DNA from: Sphingopyxis bauzanensis
Lineage (GTDB): Bacteria; Pseudomonadota; Alphaproteobacteria; Sphingomonadales; Sphingomonadaceae
Direction: 5' to 3'
NCBI RefSeq assembly: GCF_002205675.1
Contig: NZ_NISK01000003.1
Location: 372,001-436,000 of the forward strand
Length of the DNA stretch: 64,000 bases
Position numbers and translations under genes: made by a program. Positions within the stretch are counted from its first letter, which is position 1. Each line of letters begins with the position of its first letter. Positions 22,221-30,927 of this stretch are shown here, piece by piece. The notes under the pieces were generated by a model. It was given only the letters and a program-made list of their open reading frames with translations. It was not told the DNA's origin and ran no database searches.

Positions 22221-22315
22221 CGTCAGGCTATAGGATATGAGGCGCTGGATATTGGGGCAACACGCCGGGTGCAGATAGAAATGATGCCTTCATTGTCACG
22301 CAGGTTTTTCAAGCC

Positions 22316-23350
22316 ATGATCGCTACACCCTATCTTCTCTATCTGGGTCATTCGACCGATGCCGCCGACATCAAGACCTCACGCGGTCTCGCGGTGTTTC
22401 GGCCGGAGATCTGCGTCGGCGAATTTCGCCACGACGATTGTTCGCTGACGCTGGAATTGCCGCGGATGGACTTTGCCGCCGCGCGCGCCGCGGGCGCGCA
22501 AACGCTGGTGCTCGGCATCGCCAATGCCGGGGGCAAACTCGGTGATGCGTTGATCGTCGATGCGCTCGCAGCGATGGAAGCCGGGCTGGATATCGCCTCG
22601 GGGCTGCACCAGCGCCTCAACGCCGAGCCGCGGCTGGCTGAGGCCGCAGCGCGGTTGGGCCGCAAGCTGCACGATGTGCGCGAACCGCGCCCGGACATTC
22701 CGATCGGCAATGGCAAGCCGCGCCCCGGCAAGCGCCTGTTGACCGTCGGAACCGACTGCTCGGTCGGCAAGATGTATACGACGCTGTGTCTTGCCCGTGC
22801 CCTCGAACAGCGCGGCGTCGCCGCCGACTTCCGCGCGACCGGACAGACCGGTATTCTGATCGCGGGCGACGGTGTGCCGCTGGACGCCGTCATCGCCGAT
22901 TTTATTTCGGGCGCGATCGAGCAAATATCGCCTGCGCGCAGCGACGATGGCTGGGATCTGATCGAGGGTCAGGGCTCGCTCTATCACCCGTCGTTCGCGG
23001 GTGTCTCGATGGGTCTGATCCACGGCGCCCAGCCCGACGCGCTCGTTCTATGTCACGACCCGGTGCGGCCGCACATGCGCGGACTGCCGCATTATGATTT
23101 GCCGGGGATTGGCGAATGTATCGAGGCCAATCTTCGCGCCGCGCGGCTCACCAGCGCCGATGTGCGGATGGTCGGCATCGCGCTGAACACGTCCGCGATG
23201 CCCGAGGCGGAAGCGGTCGCACTTTGTGCCAAAACGGAAGCCGAGTTCGGTCTGCCAACGAGCGATCCCTATCGGTTCGGCGTTGAGGCCATTCTCGATC
23301 GATTGCTCGGCGTCGAAGCCGCCTCGCCCGTCGCCGCGCAAACAGCCTGA
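22316..23350 (+). CDS. dgcN: DgcN-like D-glutamate N-acetyltransferase (DUF1611)
   Basis: A 344-residue DUF1611 protein with an N-terminal domain and a P-loop-like C-terminal domain (GTDCSVGKMYTT, a GK[ST]-type loop; DLIEGQGSLYHPSF). DUF1611 members called DgcN were shown in marine Pseudoalteromonas to N-acetylate D-glutamate, acting with DgcA. It is directly followed by an epimerase of the DgcA type, which makes the assignment convincing. Substrate D-glutamate is inferred from this pairing. Confidence 0.82.
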   Translation: MIATPYLLYLGHSTDAADIKTSRGLAVFRPEICVGEFRHDDCSLTLELPRMDFAAARAAGAQTLVLGIANAGGKLGDALIVDALAAMEAGLDIASGLHQRLNAEPRLAEAAARLGRKLHDVREPRPDIPIGNGKPRPGKRLLTVGTDCSVGKMYTTLCLARALEQRGVAADFRATGQTGILIAGDGVPLDAVIADFISGAIEQISPARSDDGWDLIEGQGSLYHPSFAGVSMGLIHGAQPDALVLCHDPVRPHMRGLPHYDLPGIGECIEANLRAARLTSADVRMVGIALNTSAMPEAEAVALCAKTEAEFGLPTSDPYRFGVEAILDRLLGVEAASPVAAQTA

Positions 23351-23360
23351 ACCTTCGCCG

Positions 23361-24353
23361 ATGCCTCGTATCCTTTCGGTGTTTGCGGAGACCTTTCCGC
23401 TCCACTCACCCTTCCGCATATCGCGCGGTACCAAGACTGCTGCCGAAGTCGTTACGGTCCTGATCTCGGAAGATGGTGTCATCGGCCGCGGTGAAGGTGT
23501 TCCCTATCCGCGCTACGGTGAAAGCGTCGCCAATGCGATTGCCGCCGTGGAGAGCGTGCGGTCGGCGATCGAGGGTGGCGCCGGACGGCAGGACGTGATG
23601 CAACTGATGCCCGCTGGGTCGGCGCGCAACGCGATCGACTGTGCGCTGTGGGATCTGGAACTGCAGCAAGGCGACTGTAGTTTTGGCGAAGCCTTTGACG
23701 TCGAGGTTCCGCGGCGTCCGCTCGTCACCGCGATGACGGTCGGGCTCGATACGGCCGAGAATATGGCGCGATTCGCGGCCACGCTCGCGGATGCGCCGCT
23801 GCTGAAAGTCAAGGTCGACCGCAACGACCCTGCAGCGCTCCTAAAGGCGGTCCGCGCTGCTGCGCCTACCTCGCGGATGATCGTTGATCCCAACGAAAGC
23901 TGGACGATCGACGAGGTCCGCGATCTGCAGGGACTGCTGACCGAGCTGCACGTCGACTTGCTCGAACAGCCGCTGCCCGCCAACGCCGACAGCGATCTTG
24001 CCGGATTTCGCTCCGCGAGCCCCATCGCAGCCGACGAAGCGGTACACGTCGCCGCCGATCTCGATCGATTGCCTGACGGTTATGGCGTCGTGAACATCAA
24101 ACTCGACAAGTCTGGCGGGCTTACCGCCGCACTCGAACTGGCCGCCGCCGCCCGGCAGCGCGGGCTGGGCGTCATGACGGGGTGCATGATCTGTTCCTCG
24201 CTGTCGATCGCCCCGGCCTGGGCAGTTGCCGCCGGGAGCGACTTCATCGACCTTGACGGACCGCTCTGGCTTGCCGAGGATCGTGCGGGCGGCGTCAGCG
24301 GCGCCAGCGGCATGCTGTCGCCACCGCAACCGGGGTTCTGGGGCGGACTTTAA
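23361..24353 (+). CDS. dgcA: DgcA-like N-acetyl-D-glutamate racemase (enolase superfamily)
   Basis: A 330-residue muconate-cycloisomerase-type enzyme. Visible catalytic features: LKVKVD (KxK acid/base pair), VDPNESW, LLEQPLP and AADEAV (three metal-binding acidic residues) and NIKLDKSGG (second Lys). The family also contains L-Ala-D/L-Glu epimerases. Ten bases after the dgcN-like gene, it most likely converts N-acetyl-D-Glu to N-acetyl-L-Glu. An Ala-Glu dipeptide epimerase role in peptidoglycan recycling is the alternative and also fits the locus. Confidence 0.85.
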   Translation: MPRILSVFAETFPLHSPFRISRGTKTAAEVVTVLISEDGVIGRGEGVPYPRYGESVANAIAAVESVRSAIEGGAGRQDVMQLMPAGSARNAIDCALWDLELQQGDCSFGEAFDVEVPRRPLVTAMTVGLDTAENMARFAATLADAPLLKVKVDRNDPAALLKAVRAAAPTSRMIVDPNESWTIDEVRDLQGLLTELHVDLLEQPLPANADSDLAGFRSASPIAADEAVHVAADLDRLPDGYGVVNIKLDKSGGLTAALELAAAARQRGLGVMTGCMICSSLSIAPAWAVAAGSDFIDLDGPLWLAEDRAGGVSGASGMLSPPQPGFWGGL

Positions 24354-24375
24354 CGGACATGGGGTGCAGGGGCCG

Positions 24376-25641
24376 ATGACAGGATTGATGCACGGCTGGT
24401 TTGCGATTCCCCTTTGGCAACGGGTGCTCGGCGCGATGGTGATCGGCGTCGCGCTTGGCTTGCTCTGGCCCGCGGCTACCAGCGCCATTGCCTTTATTGG
24501 CGACCTGTTCGTCCGCCTCATCCGGATGCTGGTCGTCCCGATCGTGTTCATCAGCATCGCCTCGGGCGTCACCGCCCTGGCCGACCCGCGCAAACTGGGT
24601 TCGGTCGGCGCCCGCACCGTATCGCTGTTCGCGGCCACGACCGCCTGTGCGGTGTCGATCGGTATCGCCGTCGGAATGGTGCTGGAACCCGGCAAGGGGG
24701 CGGCACTCGGCAACGCGGCGCCGCACGCGCTAGGCGAACCCAAATCGCTTTATGATCAGCTGATGGGCATTGTCCCGGTGAACATCGTCCAGTCGCTCGC
24801 CGATGGTGATATGCTGGCGATCATCTTTTTCGCGATGATGCTGGGCTTCGGGGTTATCCTGGCCGGGGACAAGGGACGTCCGGTCGCCAATCTGCTGCAA
24901 TCGGTGGCGGAAGTGATGTTCCACCTCGTGCGTATCATCATGGAGATCACGCCGTTCGGGGTTCTCGCGTTGATCGGCAAGGCCGTCGCCGACAATGGCG
25001 TCGCGGTATTTGCCAACGTGGGATGGCTGGCCGTCGGCGTCGCGGTGGGGGTGCTTCTCCAGATATTGCTGGTCCACGTTCCTCTGATCGCCTTGGTCGC
25101 CCGCCAACATGTTCTGCATTTTTACCGCACCATCGTCGATGCTCTCGCCGTGGCATTTTCGACAGCCTCGTCCGCCGCTACCCTGCCGGTCGCGTTGCGG
25201 ATCGCGCGCGACGACTTGAAGATCGCTCCCGGCGTCGCGTCGACGGTGCTGCCGATCGGCGCCAGCATCGGCAAGGACGGCACCGCTATGTACGTGGGGC
25301 TGCTCAGCATCTTTGGTCTGCAGGCGCTCGGGATTGAACCCGACCTGCCGATGCTCGCGATCGTCCTTCTGACCGGTGCGCTTGCGGCCTTCGGCACCGC
25401 TCCCATTCCGTCGGCATCGCTGTTCATGCTCGCCGCGGTGCTGGCGTCGGCCGGTGTTTCGCCTGAGCAGACGGCGCTGATCGTCGGCTTTATCCTGCCG
25501 TTCGACCGCCTGCTCGACATGACGCGCACGGTGGCCAGCGCCAGCGCCAATCTGACCGTGACCACGGTGGTGGCGCGCTGGGAGAAAGCGATCGATGCCG
25601 AGATCGAGACGGAGACTCAAATGCAGCAACCCGCACAATGA
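24376..25641 (+). CDS. Dicarboxylate/amino-acid:cation symporter (GltP/DctA family)
   Basis: A 421-residue inner-membrane transporter with eight helices. The two hairpin motifs are seen: FSTASSAATLPVA (HP1) and GASIGKDGTAMY, followed by IPSASLFML (HP2) and DRLLDMTRTVASASANL with the substrate-binding Asp and Arg. Family members import glutamate, aspartate or C4-dicarboxylates with H+ or Na+. Given its neighbours, uptake of D-/L-glutamate is the likely job. Start chosen at 24376 (MTGLMHGW). Confidence 0.9.
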   Translation: MTGLMHGWFAIPLWQRVLGAMVIGVALGLLWPAATSAIAFIGDLFVRLIRMLVVPIVFISIASGVTALADPRKLGSVGARTVSLFAATTACAVSIGIAVGMVLEPGKGAALGNAAPHALGEPKSLYDQLMGIVPVNIVQSLADGDMLAIIFFAMMLGFGVILAGDKGRPVANLLQSVAEVMFHLVRIIMEITPFGVLALIGKAVADNGVAVFANVGWLAVGVAVGVLLQILLVHVPLIALVARQHVLHFYRTIVDALAVAFSTASSAATLPVALRIARDDLKIAPGVASTVLPIGASIGKDGTAMYVGLLSIFGLQALGIEPDLPMLAIVLLTGALAAFGTAPIPSASLFMLAAVLASAGVSPEQTALIVGFILPFDRLLDMTRTVASASANLTVTTVVARWEKAIDAEIETETQMQQPAQ

Positions 25642-26666
25642 ACCTGCAAGCGGTCTGTGATCGCGGCTTTGAACCCGCTCTTGCCGCCGTCCAGCGGGGC
25701 GACATCCCCGCGGCGGCGCTGGGTGTGGTCACCGCTACAGGCGAGAGCGCCGTATGCCTTGCAGGCCTGGCGGCGCTCGAACCTGCGCGCGAGGCGTTGA
25801 CCCGCGGCCACTGGTTCGATCTCGCGTCGCTCAGCAAGGTGATTTCGACCACTACGATCATCCTGATGCTTGCCGATCAGGGGCGCCTCGAACTTGACCG
25901 ACCACTCACTGACGCGATCCCCGATCTGCGCCAATATGACGTTGCGAACGCACCCGAACGATCGCTGACCTTTCGCGATTGCCTGATGCACCGGACCTTC
26001 CTGCCCGCGGTCGAGCCGATCTACACCTATGATGCCGACCCGGCGCGCCTGCGCGCCTTTGTGCTGCAACGAGAGTGGCGGCAAGGGCCACCGGTCTATT
26101 CGGACATCAATTTCATCCTGCTCGGGATCGCAATCGAACGCGTGACCGGGGTACCGCTCTCCGACTGGCCGCTCGGCAGGGGATTGGGCTACGGCCGGCC
26201 GCCCGGCCCGGCTGTTGCGACAGAATTTTGTAATTGGCGCGGCCGCATTTTGAAGGGCGAGGTGCACGACGAAAACGCCTTTGCGCTCGGCGGCGCGACC
26301 GGACATGCCGGCGTGTTCGGCACGGTCGATGGGGTGCTCGGCTTCGCGCGCACGCTGCTGGACGGATCACTGCTGTCCCCCGCGATGATGGCCGAAATCC
26401 GGACGGCGGGTGACCGGCACCGGACCTGCGGCTGGCAAAAGGCTTTTCCGGGCTGGCACGGCGGCAGTCGCTGCTCGGCGGAGACCATCGGGCATACGGG
26501 ATTCACCGGAACCGGCTTGTGGATCGATTTCGACCGCGGCCTCGCCTGGACATTGCTGACCAATCGCGTTCATCCATCGCGGCATCGCGACAGCGGCATT
26601 GCCGCGCTACGCCCGGCCGTGGGCGAACGGCTTATTTCCGCATGGGAGGAATCACAAACCGCATGA
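25638..26666 (+). CDS. Serine hydrolase, beta-lactamase/PBP-like family
   Basis: A 342-residue class C-like serine hydrolase (Pfam Beta-lactamase). SLSK at residues 64-67 is the SxxK nucleophile motif, YSDIN the YxN motif, and HTG in IGHTGFTGTG replaces the KTG triad. No signal peptide, so probably cytoplasmic. Relatives include D-aminopeptidases, esterases and DD-peptidases. Among these neighbours a D-amino-acid peptide hydrolase is reasonable. ATG overlaps the transporter stop (ATGA). Confidence 0.85.
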   Translation: MNLQAVCDRGFEPALAAVQRGDIPAAALGVVTATGESAVCLAGLAALEPAREALTRGHWFDLASLSKVISTTTIILMLADQGRLELDRPLTDAIPDLRQYDVANAPERSLTFRDCLMHRTFLPAVEPIYTYDADPARLRAFVLQREWRQGPPVYSDINFILLGIAIERVTGVPLSDWPLGRGLGYGRPPGPAVATEFCNWRGRILKGEVHDENAFALGGATGHAGVFGTVDGVLGFARTLLDGSLLSPAMMAEIRTAGDRHRTCGWQKAFPGWHGGSRCSAETIGHTGFTGTGLWIDFDRGLAWTLLTNRVHPSRHRDSGIAALRPAVGERLISAWEESQTA

Positions 26667-28141
26667 TGATTTTGAACAGGAGGCTTGCGCTCCCGGCTCT
26701 GCTCGCATTGTCTTTGTCGTTCGCGCCTGCCGAAGCCCGACCGCCCGAAACGCCTTCGCCGCAGTCGGTTGCCGAACAGAAGCTGGCCGATCGCCCCGCA
26801 GGCTCGCGCATCGGCCTGCTTGTGACGACGATGGAGGGTGAAACGCTGGTATCGATAACGCCCGACCAGCGGTTCATCCCCGCCTCGAACACCAAGATGT
26901 TCACCACCGCGATCGGCTATGCACAACTCCCCCTGCTCGAGCGCGCCGCCAAAGGTACCGGGGTGGGGCTCGAGACTAGCAAGGGCGCTACCGACGTCGT
27001 GCTGCATGGTCGCGGCGATCCGCGGCTGTCGAGTGCCGAGGACTGCGTACAAAACTGCCTGCAAATGCTGGCCGATGCTGTTGCGCGCACAACGCGCCAC
27101 GTCCGCCATGTCATCGGCGACGACAGCTGGCTGCCTGACGAGCGTTGGAGCCCGGGCATGAGCTGGAACAATATACAGTCGCGGTACGGCACCGCGACGT
27201 CGGCGCTGACGCTCGACGACAATGAGCTTGTCGTCACTCTGGCGCCGGGCGTCGTCGGAGCTGCCGCAAGCCTCAAATCCACAGGCTATTACGACATCGA
27301 AAATCGTGTTGTGACCGTCGCCGGTAAAGAAGAGGCGGTTGTCTCCGACCGGATGCCGAACAGTCGCACCCTGCGCCTGACCGGAACGATCGGTGCCGAG
27401 GCTCCAGTCATGACCATGCGCTATGGCATCGATGACCCGGCGCATTTTGCCGCCTGGCGGCTGCGCGAATTGTTGCGCGCGCGCGGCGTTCGTGTCGACG
27501 GAAATATCGACGTGCGCCGCCGCCCACTGACGCGTGCCGACGATCCGAAAGCACGCGGCACCACCCCCTTTGTCCAGCCGCCAGAGCCCGCAGCAATGCT
27601 CGCCGAACTCAAGCCGCAGCCGCTGGCGGAGAACATGATCCGGATCAACAAAGAGAGCCAGAACCTCCATAGCGAATTGATGCTGCGACGCGTGGCGCGG
27701 CAGAGTGGGAGCGGTTCGATCGCCGATGGGCAGGCGGTGATGCGCCAGTTGATGAGTCAGGCCGGGCTGACCGAAACCAGTTATGACTTTTCCGACGGGT
27801 CTGGGATGTCGACCTATAACCGCATCACACCGCGCGCTGCGGTGGGCCTGCTGGCGTGGATTGCTCGCCAGTCGTGGGGCATGGCATGGCGCGACACGCT
27901 GCCGATCGCCGGGCGCGACGGCACCCTGCAAAACCGGTTCAAGGGGACGCTGCTCGAAGGCCAGCTATTCGCCAAGACCGGGTCGCTCAACGCCAGCCGC
28001 GCACTATCGGGTTATCTGGTAACGCGCAGCGGGCGGACGTTGATCTTTTCGGTGCTGGCCAACGACATGCCCGACGGCACCGACAGCCAGGCAACTGCCG
28101 CGGTGGACCGGATGCTCGTGGCAATCGCCGGGACGCTATAG
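26663..28141 (+). CDS. dacB: D-alanyl-D-alanine carboxypeptidase/endopeptidase, PBP4 type
   Basis: A 492-residue secreted enzyme (signal peptide through ~AEA at 25). Class C low-molecular-weight PBP motifs: SNTK at 75-78, KESQN (SxN) about residue 335, and AKTGSLN (KTG) near residue 435, with the large insert between the first two motifs typical of PBP4. It trims or cleaves peptidoglycan peptides in the periplasm and releases D-Ala. The ATG overlaps the previous stop, so it belongs to the same operon. Its stop overlaps the convergent acylase gene by 6 bases. Confidence 0.9.
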   Translation: MMILNRRLALPALLALSLSFAPAEARPPETPSPQSVAEQKLADRPAGSRIGLLVTTMEGETLVSITPDQRFIPASNTKMFTTAIGYAQLPLLERAAKGTGVGLETSKGATDVVLHGRGDPRLSSAEDCVQNCLQMLADAVARTTRHVRHVIGDDSWLPDERWSPGMSWNNIQSRYGTATSALTLDDNELVVTLAPGVVGAAASLKSTGYYDIENRVVTVAGKEEAVVSDRMPNSRTLRLTGTIGAEAPVMTMRYGIDDPAHFAAWRLRELLRARGVRVDGNIDVRRRPLTRADDPKARGTTPFVQPPEPAAMLAELKPQPLAENMIRINKESQNLHSELMLRRVARQSGSGSIADGQAVMRQLMSQAGLTETSYDFSDGSGMSTYNRITPRAAVGLLAWIARQSWGMAWRDTLPIAGRDGTLQNRFKGTLLEGQLFAKTGSLNASRALSGYLVTRSGRTLIFSVLANDMPDGTDSQATAAVDRMLVAIAGTL

Positions 28142-30520
28142 CTTTGGCGTGACGGTCATCCGACCGACCGCGTGGCGGTCGACCGCTGCGCGGCTAAACC
28201 ACATCGGCTGCATCGCACCCGCCAGCCATTTGGGATAAAAGTCGCCATAACGCGGCGACCGCGGATCGGCCGACTGGCCGGGAAGCAGCAGATAACGGCT
28301 GTTGTCCCATGCGCCCACGTCAGCGACGAACAGGAAGCTTGCGCCGTGCGACACTTGAAATCCGCGTCGGGCATTAAAGCCGCGCGCCATCGGCGTCGTG
28401 CCGTCGCCGCCCGACCGCCCGCCCGCGATCTTTGGAAAGGCTGCCGCGATCGCGCTGTTCGATGATGCGAGCGGATGCGCGATATTGACGCGGTGCAGAT
28501 TGCCCCATTGCCATTTTGCCGGGTCGCCGCCGCCCAGTTCGACGGCCTTCGCCCAGCCTGCGACCAGCGCGCCATCAATCAGCGCATCGCGTGCCGCGGC
28601 GGGATCGTCACCGAGGCGCTTGTCCGGCGCCGCGAGGATACGGAGCATTTCGGACAGGTTGACTGAAGGGATCAGTTCCCGCGCCGCCGCTGGCACCACT
28701 CGTTTGCGGAAGCTGGCCGACAGTGCGGCCATCACCATTTCGAACAAAAGTGCCGCGGCGCTGTCCGCCTCGATCCCGCAATCCCAGCGGCGCAGCATGG
28801 CCGCCGCGGCGGTCGCCTCGGCTGACAACGTGGCCGGAAGCAGCTTGAGCAACGCCCGCGCGGGAAGCGACTGGACATCGTGTTGAAGCGCGATGCTGTC
28901 ATCTATCCGATGCTTTGGCTGGCTCCGCAGCACCTCGGCAACGCGGTTGTAGCGGAAGGGGTCGCTCCAGGTGAAGCTGATGATCCGCTCGCGGTAAGGG
29001 TAATCGGCGGGAAGGTTCATCTCGTTCGCCGACGCGAACCAGCCCTCACGCGGATTATAGACCGATGGCATATCCTTGACCGGGATCAGCCCGGTCCAGT
29101 CATAGGCGCCGTCGCCGGGGGCGGGAAACAGGCCGTCGTGCTTCGGACGTCGCGGCGTAAAACCGATCGTCTGCCAACCGGTGTTGCCGTCGACATCGGC
29201 GTAATGAAGGTTGGTCGGCGACACATGCAGTTTGAATGCCTGCTGCAGCGTCGTCCAGTCCTTCGCCAGATTGATCGCGATGATTGCGAAGCGCATATTG
29301 GCGCCGGGCAACATACTCACTGTTGCAAGCGCGACGGCACGGTTGCGCGCGGCGTCCTGCGACACAATCGGCCGCCCGTCGGCATAGCGCAGGATCGCAC
29401 GTTCGGGCGTTGAGCCCTTCACCGCAATCTCGTCCTCAAAGATTTCGAACGACCGCCATTTGCCCTGGTGCCAATATTTGTCGGCATTGCCCTCCTGCGT
29501 TTGCAGGATGAACAGGTCGGTCTGATCAATATGGAAATTGGTCCGGCCAAAAGCGAAGCGGTCGGTGTGCCCCTGCATGATCCCTGGCAAACCGGGCGCC
29601 TCTGCTCCGATCACGTCGAGATCCGGTGCCGTCAAATGGATCATATGCCGCGGACTGGTGCCGCCGATCCCGAGGTGCGGGTCGTTCGCCAGGATCGGGC
29701 GACCGGTCGCACTCCGCGACGCGGCGATTGTCCACGCGTTGCTACCCAAGGCAAAGCGATCGCCCTCCGGCTGGTCCGGTCCCATCCTTGGTTCCTGCAG
29801 GGCATCATAAGGCACAGGTCGGTTTGCCGGATCAAGCACACCCAGATCGGCATCGCTCACCGCCGCCGGGTCGAGTCCCTCAGGTACCGAAAAGGACCAT
29901 GCCGGGCGAAGGGGCATCATCAGCTGTTCGGCGTCGATCAATCCGCGCGCCTGAAGCTGCGCGCGGCGGACTTCGTCGTCGGCATCGCCCATTCCGATCC
30001 CGCGCCGTTTGACGAGATCACGAATATCCCAGCGGAGCGGGGCAAAGCCGAGTATCCCATATTCCAGCGGCATGTCCGCCGGGTTATCGGTCAGTTCGTC
30101 GATCCGCGCATTGACGCCCGCGACATATCCAAGCGCGCAGTCGAGCACATCTGGCGGCAAGCCCGCCAGTTCGGCGTCGATGTCACCGCGATAGTGGAAA
30201 AGACGTGCCGCCCGGTCCGCCGCCACAAAAGCCAGCCCGAACGCTTCAGCCATCCGTCCCATGTCGCGGCGATGGTCGATATCGAGCTGGAAAAGGCGAT
30301 CGCGCGCGACCAGGTAACCCTGCGCGAAAAATGCGTCATGCTTTGACGCCGCCCGCACATGCGGCATACCGAGTTCATCCTCGACGATCTCGATCGGCGC
30401 GCGAGCGCCCGTCAGCGTCACATTGCGTGCTCCGCCCCTGATATTGGCTTGAGCGATCAGGCTTCCTGGCATGGCGACAAGCGCGGCCGAGGCAAGTAGA
30501 AATGCGCGGCGTTGGATCAA
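28136..30520 (-). CDS. Penicillin-acylase-family N-terminal-nucleophile amidase
   Basis: A 794-residue precursor: twin-Arg/Sec-like leader (IQRRAFLLASAALVAMPGSLIAQ), alpha-chain beginning ARAPIEIVEDELGMPHVRAASKHDAFFAQGYLVARDRLFQLD, and a self-cleavage site before GSNAWTIA (nucleophile Ser). The beta-chain carries NDPHLG. Relatives hydrolyse acyl amides such as penicillins, acyl-homoserine lactones or cyclic and acylated amino acids. The TTG at 30520 is preferred, with GGAGAAG 5 bases upstream; the frame extends further but without a leader. Substrate unknown; acyl-D-amino acids would fit the locus. Confidence 0.88.
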   Translation of the reverse strand: MIQRRAFLLASAALVAMPGSLIAQANIRGGARNVTLTGARAPIEIVEDELGMPHVRAASKHDAFFAQGYLVARDRLFQLDIDHRRDMGRMAEAFGLAFVAADRAARLFHYRGDIDAELAGLPPDVLDCALGYVAGVNARIDELTDNPADMPLEYGILGFAPLRWDIRDLVKRRGIGMGDADDEVRRAQLQARGLIDAEQLMMPLRPAWSFSVPEGLDPAAVSDADLGVLDPANRPVPYDALQEPRMGPDQPEGDRFALGSNAWTIAASRSATGRPILANDPHLGIGGTSPRHMIHLTAPDLDVIGAEAPGLPGIMQGHTDRFAFGRTNFHIDQTDLFILQTQEGNADKYWHQGKWRSFEIFEDEIAVKGSTPERAILRYADGRPIVSQDAARNRAVALATVSMLPGANMRFAIIAINLAKDWTTLQQAFKLHVSPTNLHYADVDGNTGWQTIGFTPRRPKHDGLFPAPGDGAYDWTGLIPVKDMPSVYNPREGWFASANEMNLPADYPYRERIISFTWSDPFRYNRVAEVLRSQPKHRIDDSIALQHDVQSLPARALLKLLPATLSAEATAAAAMLRRWDCGIEADSAAALLFEMVMAALSASFRKRVVPAAARELIPSVNLSEMLRILAAPDKRLGDDPAAARDALIDGALVAGWAKAVELGGGDPAKWQWGNLHRVNIAHPLASSNSAIAAAFPKIAGGRSGGDGTTPMARGFNARRGFQVSHGASFLFVADVGAWDNSRYLLLPGQSADPRSPRYGDFYPKWLAGAMQPMWFSRAAVDRHAVGRMTVTPKL

Positions 30521-30927
30521 CGGAGCTTCTCCAAGTTGCGAAGGAAAATCAAAGCCTATCGCAGCGCATCGGCGTACCGCTATAGTAAGCGGGGTACCCC
30601 CTATAAACACAAGCTATTTACCGCCGACAGCCTTGGGCCGCACACCATGCCTTATGGCTATAGGTCCATATCGTCAGGATCAGCGCGAAGCGGTTGACCC
30701 CCCGCAACCACCCTGTAACCTTCCCGTCACGGAACCCGCTGCGCCCGCCCCGTGACGAGGCGAACTGTGGGGCCGACGGAATGTGAGTGCTACAAAATAA
30801 TCGAGTGCGCCAAACGGCCACCACACAGGCAGGCGGGACAACACGGAACAGCTATCTGGCGTATCGACGCCGGTATGCCATCGGGTGATGGTGGGCTGGT
30901 TCTTGGGCAACAAAGGGGACGGTTAAA
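30521..30927. other. 407-bp intergenic region between divergent acylase and TonB receptor
   Basis: No convincing gene. It must contain the start signals of both divergent genes. The only feature seen is a 10-bp palindrome GGGGTACCCC (30591-30600) with CTATAG and CTATAA beside it, placed about 70 bp from the acylase start, which might be a regulator site. Confidence 0.5.
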
